A stretch of 64,000 nucleotides of DNA from NCBI GenBank assembly GCA_030272155.1, contig CP126199.1, positions 310,001 through 374,000 of the forward strand. The letters are read 5' to 3'. A program made the translations under genes and the position numbers. The notes beneath the pieces were generated by a model that did not search any database, had not been told where the DNA came from, and saw only the letters and a list, made by a program, of their open reading frames with translations. This document shows, in pieces, positions 58,357-64,000 of the stretch. This DNA is from Tetradesmus obliquus (Eukaryota > Chlorophyta > Chlorophyceae > Sphaeropleales > Scenedesmaceae). Numbering within the stretch: position 1 is the first letter of the stretch; every line of letters begins with the position of its first letter.

Positions 58357-60947
58357 GCGCCATCATCAGGTGCCTCACCTTGAGTGTGGGGCAGCTGGCG
58401 TGCAGGCTGGCCCTGTCCACGCGTGTGCCGTCCACGTGCATGTCCCAGAACAGCAGCGCGTCGCCCTTGCGCGGCAGCACCGCCATGCCGGAGCCCTTGG
58501 TGGCACACTCGCCTGCAGCAGCAGCAGCAGCACCAGCAGCAGCAGCAGCAGGTGCGCTCAAGGATGTGCGCAAGCTGCACCGCTGCAACCAAGCAGTGCT
58601 GATGCATGGGGCTTGACAGCGTTGCGGCCAGCAACACATGTGCGTGTGTGTGTGCAAGTTTGCCCCTGAGTGATTCCACATACACGCAGCTGCAAAGCGC
58701 TGCAGCATCGAGAAGGCATCATCTGCGCTGTTGTTGCCGCGTCAGGCTGCACGTGCCGCACAGAGCGGCGTTGTATGATACTGTGCGCTGCATGCAGCGC
58801 TGCAGCCCTGCAGGATGCACTCACTCGGGCTGTGCAGGCGCTGCCGTCCCTCGTCGATGAACTTGCCCAGCGGCAGTGTCGTCTCCCCGCCCTCCTCGAC
58901 ATCTCCCAAGTACATCAGCACAGTGGCGGCCCTGCAGCCACGTGCAAACAGGTTTCTTGACTACATTGTACATTGCAATATGCAATAAACATCCTATGGC
59001 AGCATTGCAGGTGATGAGCACACCCAAGCACAGGAGCCTCTGACAGCATGCAGAAGTGCGGCACCCGCGTGTGCTACAGTGCTGCAGCAGATACCTCCTG
59101 TGCATGAGATGTACCTCTGTGGTGCTGGCGCGCTGCAGCACACCTGTTTTCGCCGGAGTCTGCCGGGTGTGTGGGATCGTCGAACCAGTCCCAGTGTGCA
59201 TCATACTTCTGGCCATTCTGGTAACGCAGCACCTGCACAGGCATGTAAGGCGGTAAATAGCAACAGGCTCTCTTCACACACGCGCCTTCAACACCAGGCA
59301 AGCGTCAAGTGTAGCCACCAGCAAGCCACAGCATCATATGCTGCCTGTTGTATGCATGTTGCAGTTCAACAAAGACGCGGATCGGCTGTTTCTGTTCCTG
59401 TCGTGGCGCCATTGGTGCATGCTGTCTATGGCCGTCGCTCCCGCCCCCACGCTGGCCTGAAGGCTTCCTGCATGCATAATGCAAACTGGTGCACGGCATA
59501 GCCGCACCCTGCTGCATCGCTTGTTGCATCTGCCGTCACATTTGCACAGCAGCGTGCCGCCAGGCAGCCTTCAAGCTGCCAAGCGCGGTTGGGCCCGATC
59601 ACTACTAAGTAGTAAGCGCGCAACGCAGAATTGCTGTGAGGCGCACCTGGATGGGCTCGCCATGGTCTGCTGGCAGCCGCGTCCACTCAGCAATGCGCGC
59701 CTCGATGGCAGCAATGACGGGGTCCTGGCCACGGCTGGCAGGCGGCGGCAGCATCAGCAGGAAATGGTTTGCGGTAAGCAGCAAGTCAGGGCAAGCCAAG
59801 CAATACATTTTGCTTTGTAGCAAGCATTGCTTTGCTGTAAATGGCAAGGTGATGCAGAGAGATGCATATGCACGACAGCAACGTTGCTATTGGTCACTGA
59901 TTTCCACTTCAGCACAAGGGCACAAGTCACGCTGAGGCGGGGATGCGTGTGTCCCTTGCTGCCAGCCAAAAAGGTGGTGCAGTGCAGCATGCTGCTCACT
60001 GCAGTGGCGCGCCGTAGCTGGTGCGGATGTTGTCCAGTGTGTGCTTCCCGGTCTTGGTGTCAATGACCTGCGAGCGGTGCACCTGCAGCAGCAGAGGCAG
60101 CAGCAACAACAGCAAGAAAGAGTTGATATTCTGAGCATCACAGAAATACAGCAATGTTACGTCACACATGCGTGCCTGCTGCGCAGTGAGTACATGGAAC
60201 GCAAAACAGATTGGCATACTGACTGCCTTGCGGCAGCTGTGCCCAGTTGCTGTGTGCAATAGTCACGCTACCAGCTCTGTGCACACACTGCCGCCCACTC
60301 AGCACAGCCTGCCCTGCCACTCTGTATAATGCTCCATTTTGCATTGTGCCGCTGCTGCGGCTGCTGCTGCTGCGGCTGCTGCTGCCGCCGCCATGAATGT
60401 TTGCTAGCAGCAGCCGTCATTTGTGCTGCTGCTGCTGCTGCTGCTGCTGCCCTTAACGTGCTGCTGCAGCTGCTGCCCCTCACCAGCTTCTCCACTGCAG
60501 TCACGATGTGGTCCACCTCCTCCCTGCTGAGGAAGTTGTGGTACACAAACGCGCGAGGGCTCCAGCTGATGGTCTCAATCCTGGCCAGAGCAGCACATAA
60601 CAAATCATATGCAGTGGGAAGAGCACAGCCAGGCCAGTGGGCAGCAGGCACTGCAAAAAAGCATGCATATCCTCCTGCTGCTGCTGTGTTGTCATATATG
60701 TTGAGAGGCACATAGCGGGGGGCTGACAGATGGAATCAGAGTGCTGCAACGTGCAGTGTATGCAAAGCAGCTGGCTGTCAGATGGACCCAAGGCCAGAAC
60801 AGCACGGTAGGCTACATAGCGATGCATACCCTGCTGCTATTACTGCTGCTGCCACCAGCGTGCTTTGGCTGCTGCCATTGCTGCATGCCGCCGCCTGCTG
60901 AAAGAGCCTCACCATTTCTTGGTGTCCTGGCAGACCAGCAACAGCAT
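57284..60947 (-). CDS. Prolyl 4-hydroxylase with C-terminal ShKT domain
   Basis: Exons: 60947-60913, 60580-60484, 60082-60000, 59734-59647, 59232-59144, 58931-58825, 58512-58379, 57864-57758 and 57470-57284; phases agree, 308 aa. The Fe(II)/2-oxoglutarate enzyme hydroxylates peptidyl proline, usually in the ER/Golgi. Visible signatures: W-x-ETISWSPRAFVYHNFLS near the start, TSYGAPL, RIAEWTRLP, VLRYQNGQKYDAHWDWFDD with the iron HxD pair, VEEGGETTLP, GDALLFWDM, the second iron His in SLHASCPTLK, and the 2-oxoglutarate Lys in GTKWTATKW. After it comes a six-Cys ShKT-like domain (DDCE...AGKC...GVCRHSCKDC), as in many plant and algal P4Hs, then a Gln-rich tail. No signal peptide or membrane anchor is visible from the chosen ATG, so a first exon may be missing. 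Likely substrates are hydroxyproline-rich wall proteins. Confidence 0.92.
57974..58085 (+). repeat. Two-copy imperfect repeat of about 56 bp in a P4H intron
   Basis: Two adjacent diverged units share CACATCTGCTG, TGCTGCAGCCGGTGC and TTGTCATGCTGCT. They lie in the intron between P4H exons 7 and 8. Confidence 0.8.
58262..58470 (-). repeat. Duplicated donor segment of P4H exon 7
   Basis: The exon 7 end coding SLHASCPTLK plus donor GTGAGG ends at 58379. A copy with the same coding sense and donor ends at 58269, 110 bp downstream, followed or preceded by a CTG run. The copy includes the iron-binding His codon. Confidence 0.8.
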
Positions 60948-62582
60948 CGGCAGCACAGGAACAAGAAGATGAGCATCCACAAGTTACTGGTAGCTTAGTG
61001 ATGTGAGTGACTGTTTCCAGCTGCAGCTGATGTGCACGCTAGCACTGCAGTGCCTCAGCAGCTGCAGCTGATGTGTACACTAGCACTGCAGTGCCTCAGC
61101 AGCTGCAGCTGATGTGTACACTAGCACTGCAGTGCCTCAGCAGCTGCAGCTGATGTGTACACTAGCACTGCAGTGCCTCAGCAAGACGCATGCCTGGGAG
61201 CCTGCAGTGCCCGCCTTCACTGTGCTGGAGTAGCTGGCAGCAACCACGGCGCATGCAGCTATGGACTCCACTGCGCTGCTGGCCAACCCGCGTTGCCAAG
61301 GCACAGCCGTTTTAATCATGATGCTTGAGCTTCTGCAGCTGCAGCGTTGCTTGCAAACCGCTGCACTGCATCTCAGGACAACACTGCCAGCCGGTACTGC
61401 TGCCGCCCTCTGAAACACATGCACTGCCTGCCTCACCTGACTGCCTGCTGCACCACCTGCATCCCCAGGCCTGTACGTTTCTCCTTTCCATCCTATGAAG
61501 GCTTCATCCCCATTGTGCTCTACATCTGCAAGTCAAGGCGAATGCTAGTGACCCGGTTGGGTGGCCTCTGACTGCGCAGGGTGCCGTGCTGCTTGCTGCT
61601 GCTGGGTCACTGAACTCCAAGAGCTGCAGTCCACCTGTAACGTGCATTGCAGTGCTATGCTTTGTGCCTTCAAGTGATGTTTACTATGATGGTGAACTGC
61701 TGTTGCTGCTGCTGCCCCTAAGCAACTACTGTTCAACACCTGTCCTGCACACTGCAGCCACGCACCTGCTCCTGCATGTACTATCAGCAGCACTAAAGCT
61801 GCACAGATGCAACTGAGTGACGATCGTCGCATGAGCTGCTCGATCAATCCTGCTGTACAGGTGGAGTGTCACGTAGCCCAACTGCCAGAGTCGGTGTAAG
61901 TAGAGGTGTGCGATTGAACGCGCTGACTTCGCTTCTCAAACCGATACTACGATGATCATGTGTCAATTGGGCCACGACGGCTTGTCGGTACTTGCACACT
62001 TGTTGGAAAAGCACGATGGACATACGAATACCAGCAATCTTTACTACCAGTTCGCTCAAAACCCAAAGCACATTAAGTGAGTCTTTCACTACTCAGAGGC
62101 ACCAGCCTGAAACCAACGGCTAGAACCTGGCCAGGTCTCCAAGGTCAGGCTCAAAGGGTTTGCAGTACATGAGACTGCCGAAGCAACAGCTGCGTTTGAA
62201 ATGAGGAGATGCCGCGTCTTTCTGTTCTCACTCTCCTCAGGAATCTCATCTTACAGGCACGCTGATTGTGACACCAGAGGTGTTTGACCACTGCTCTGCA
62301 GTGCAGTCCAGCATATCTCCAGATACATCAGACAACAACAGCGTGCAGCCAGGTGGAGCCATGCTGAGCATGCCATCACAAGATTGACGTATTGCTGTGC
62401 TGATTCAACAGCGGGCTTGAAGGTACTGGTACCACACTGCAGCGCATGTGCTTGCACACTCTTCATGCCTGTTAGATCACCTGACAACGAAGCGTTCAAC
62501 AATCAACCAGCTACTGCTGTTCTGCAACATGAAGTTGCATGTGTGACAGCATCAAGCGTTTGTACACAAGCAAATCATATGC
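60948..62582. other. Divergent intergenic region
   Basis: This 1.6-kb stretch lies between the P4H start (-) and the TBC gene start (+). A four-copy 41-bp array lies close to the P4H start. I see no supported gene; an unseen first P4H exon could lie here. Confidence 0.5.
61021..61184 (+). repeat. 41-bp tandem repeat, four copies, upstream of P4H
   Basis: Copies begin at 61021, 61062, 61103 and 61144. Each reads CTGCAGCTGATGTGYACRCT followed by AGCACTGCAGTGCCTCAGCAG. The first differs at two bases from the others. The array lies 75-240 bp before the P4H start codon used here, so it is promoter or 5' UTR. CTGCAG and GCACTGCAGTGC are palindromic inside the unit. Confidence 0.95.
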
Positions 62583-63397
62583 ATGGGCATGCAAACTTCA
62601 CACCCAGCAGTTGCCTTACTCGACCCCTGCTGCTCTGCTGATGTTGCTGCTGCATGCCGTGCACGTCTGCTGGATGCAGGTCTAGACTTTGCAAGGCATC
62701 CCTGTGAGCAGCAAAGCTGGGTCTGCTGTGCTGCGGCCTGCCTGGGGCTGAGGTGGCACCATACCCACTGCCAGCAAGCAGCAGCACCAGCAGCATCAGG
62801 TGCAGCAGCAACGCCGAAGCAGCCACTGCCATTCCCGCTGCAGGTGCACTCAGCAAGGGAGCAACAGCTCCTGCACCTGTGCTGTGCACTGCTGTTTCTG
62901 CTGGCATGTCTGCCATGGACGTCACCCAGCTGTCAGCACAGCAGCAACCACTTGATAGCAGCGAGCAGCAAAAGCAGCAGGCAGCTGAAAATACACTGCA
63001 GCAGCCCACACAGCAGTGTGGGGGTGCGGACTTCCTGCAAGAGCAGCCGCAGCAGCAGCAGCAACAGCTAGAGCTGCCAGCAGAGGAGCATCATGCACAG
63101 GTGGAGCAGCAGCAGACACAGCACCGACAGCAGCAGCATCCTCTGGATATGTATGGCTTCTCGCTTGCAGGACTCACTGAGCAGCAGCTGGCAGCGCGCG
63201 CAGCATGCGATGCGTACGAGGTGCGGCGGCGTGCCAAGTGGCAAGCTTATGTGGACAAGCAGCAGCTGCCTGAAGGCGCAGTGCTGAAGCGCTACTGCAG
63301 GAAGGTGAGACGCAGCACCGCGCACGCTTTCAACACGGCAGAAAACTTGCCTAATGTGTCCTGGCTGTATTGCCAGTGTGACCGGTACTCAGCTCGC

Positions 63398-63433
<36 letters not shown>

Positions 63434-64000
63434 CTCAGGGAGTCCCATACCAGCTGCGCGGCTGGGTGTGGTGGCACACCAGCGGCGCAGCCAAGGCAGC
63501 AGCCGCAGCGCCCAGCGGCCACTTTGAGGCCTGCCTGCAGCAGGGCCAGGGCCTGCACGCACTGAAGCAGATAGAGCTGGTGCGTGGCAGTGAGCGCTCG
63601 TGCCTCGCACAACCAGCAATCTGCATGGAACAGCTCGCATGCGAAGCATCGTGTGCAGTACTTGGCGCCCGATGACTTAGCCACCTGCCGTCACAGCAGC
63701 CATGCAGCTGTGGACTCCCGCAGCTCGATGCGCCACAAGGCACACACCATCCACCACACCTACACTGCTGTGTTCCAATACGGTGTGCTGTTGTGCTGCA
63801 TGCCCCTGGCAGGACCTGCCGCGCACCTTCCCCCGCCACCCCTGGCTGGCACAGCCTGAAGGCCAGGCTGCGCTGCGCCAGGTGCTCACCGCATATGCGG
63901 GCCACAACCAGAGCGTGGGCTACTGCCAGGTGCGGCTGCAAAGATAGAAGAAAGCTGCACCCCTGCCTCCAATTTGGTAAGGCAGAAGTACCAGCAGACC
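62583..64000 (+). CDS. TBC-domain Rab GTPase-activating protein (3' end outside window)
   Basis: Exons: 62583-62703, 62775-63304, 63439-63579 and 63813-63929; phases agree and code 303 residues before the gene runs out of the window. TBC proteins switch off Rab GTPases in membrane traffic by supplying an Arg and a Gln finger. Visible here: the pre-TBC stretch YGFSLAGLTEQQLAAR with W-x-AYV, the domain start CRKGVPYQLRGWVWWHTSGA, the Arg-finger motif IELDLPRTFPRH, and the region leading to the Gln finger, HNQSVGYCQ. The first 190 residues are Ala/Gln-rich. The first intron was chosen because donor GTGAGC and acceptor GCCAG join frames; a start at the ATG at 62906 is the alternative. Confidence 0.82.

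Overview
This is nuclear DNA from a eukaryote, and the gene content points to a green alga. Five spliced genes could be assembled from start to stop with every exon phase matching: a TIC100-type chloroplast import subunit, a WD40/TKL kinase, a modular cell-wall-type glycoprotein, a prolyl 4-hydroxylase, and the main body of an OPR/RAP organellar RNA-binding protein. Introns begin mostly GTGAGY or GTGCGY and end YTGCAG. CAG/CTG triplet runs are everywhere, in exons as poly-Q/A/S and in introns. OPR/RAP genes, hydroxyproline-rich wall protein and TGTAA poly(A)-like signals suggest Chlorophyceae; a scenedesmacean-like alga is my guess from style only and was not tested by any search. No rRNA, tRNA, CRISPR array or intact transposon was recognised.

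Layout. 1-3.2 kb: no firm gene. 3.2-7.0 kb (+): F-box/leucine-rich-repeat-like gene. 8.1-18.6 kb (-): TIC100 homologue, 15 exons, 920 aa. 21.5-32.6 kb (+): 15-exon gene for a 2434-aa protein with a beta-propeller-like N-terminus, a TKL kinase and a very long disordered tail. 32.6-37.8 kb: no gene seen. 37.8-38.8 kb (-): small unknown gene. 40.8-47.0 kb (-): secreted modular protein with a Pro-rich insert, 6 exons, 1551 aa. 47.8-48.9 kb (+): intronless unknown gene, divergent from the previous one. 51.2-56.5 kb (-): OPR-like/RAP protein. 57.3-60.9 kb (-): prolyl 4-hydroxylase with a ShKT tail. 62.6 kb to the window end (+): TBC-domain Rab-GAP, cut off by the window edge.

Two functional themes recur. 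TIC100 and the OPR/RAP protein both serve the chloroplast (import of proteins; organellar RNA). The prolyl 4-hydroxylase makes hydroxyproline, and the modular secreted protein about 10 kb away carries a proline-rich stretch of the kind such enzymes modify. These are inferences from family knowledge; nothing here shows co-regulation.

The most unusual signal is structural. In TIC100 at least 11 of 15 exons have extra, diverged copies of an exon end together with its splice site in the adjoining intron, commonly at 105-130 bp spacing. Copies of exon 5' ends lie upstream of the true exon and copies of 3' ends lie downstream. The same signature occurs in the prolyl 4-hydroxylase, the OPR/RAP gene and, more weakly, the F-box gene. 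Some copies keep an open frame and usable splice sites and could act as cassette exons.
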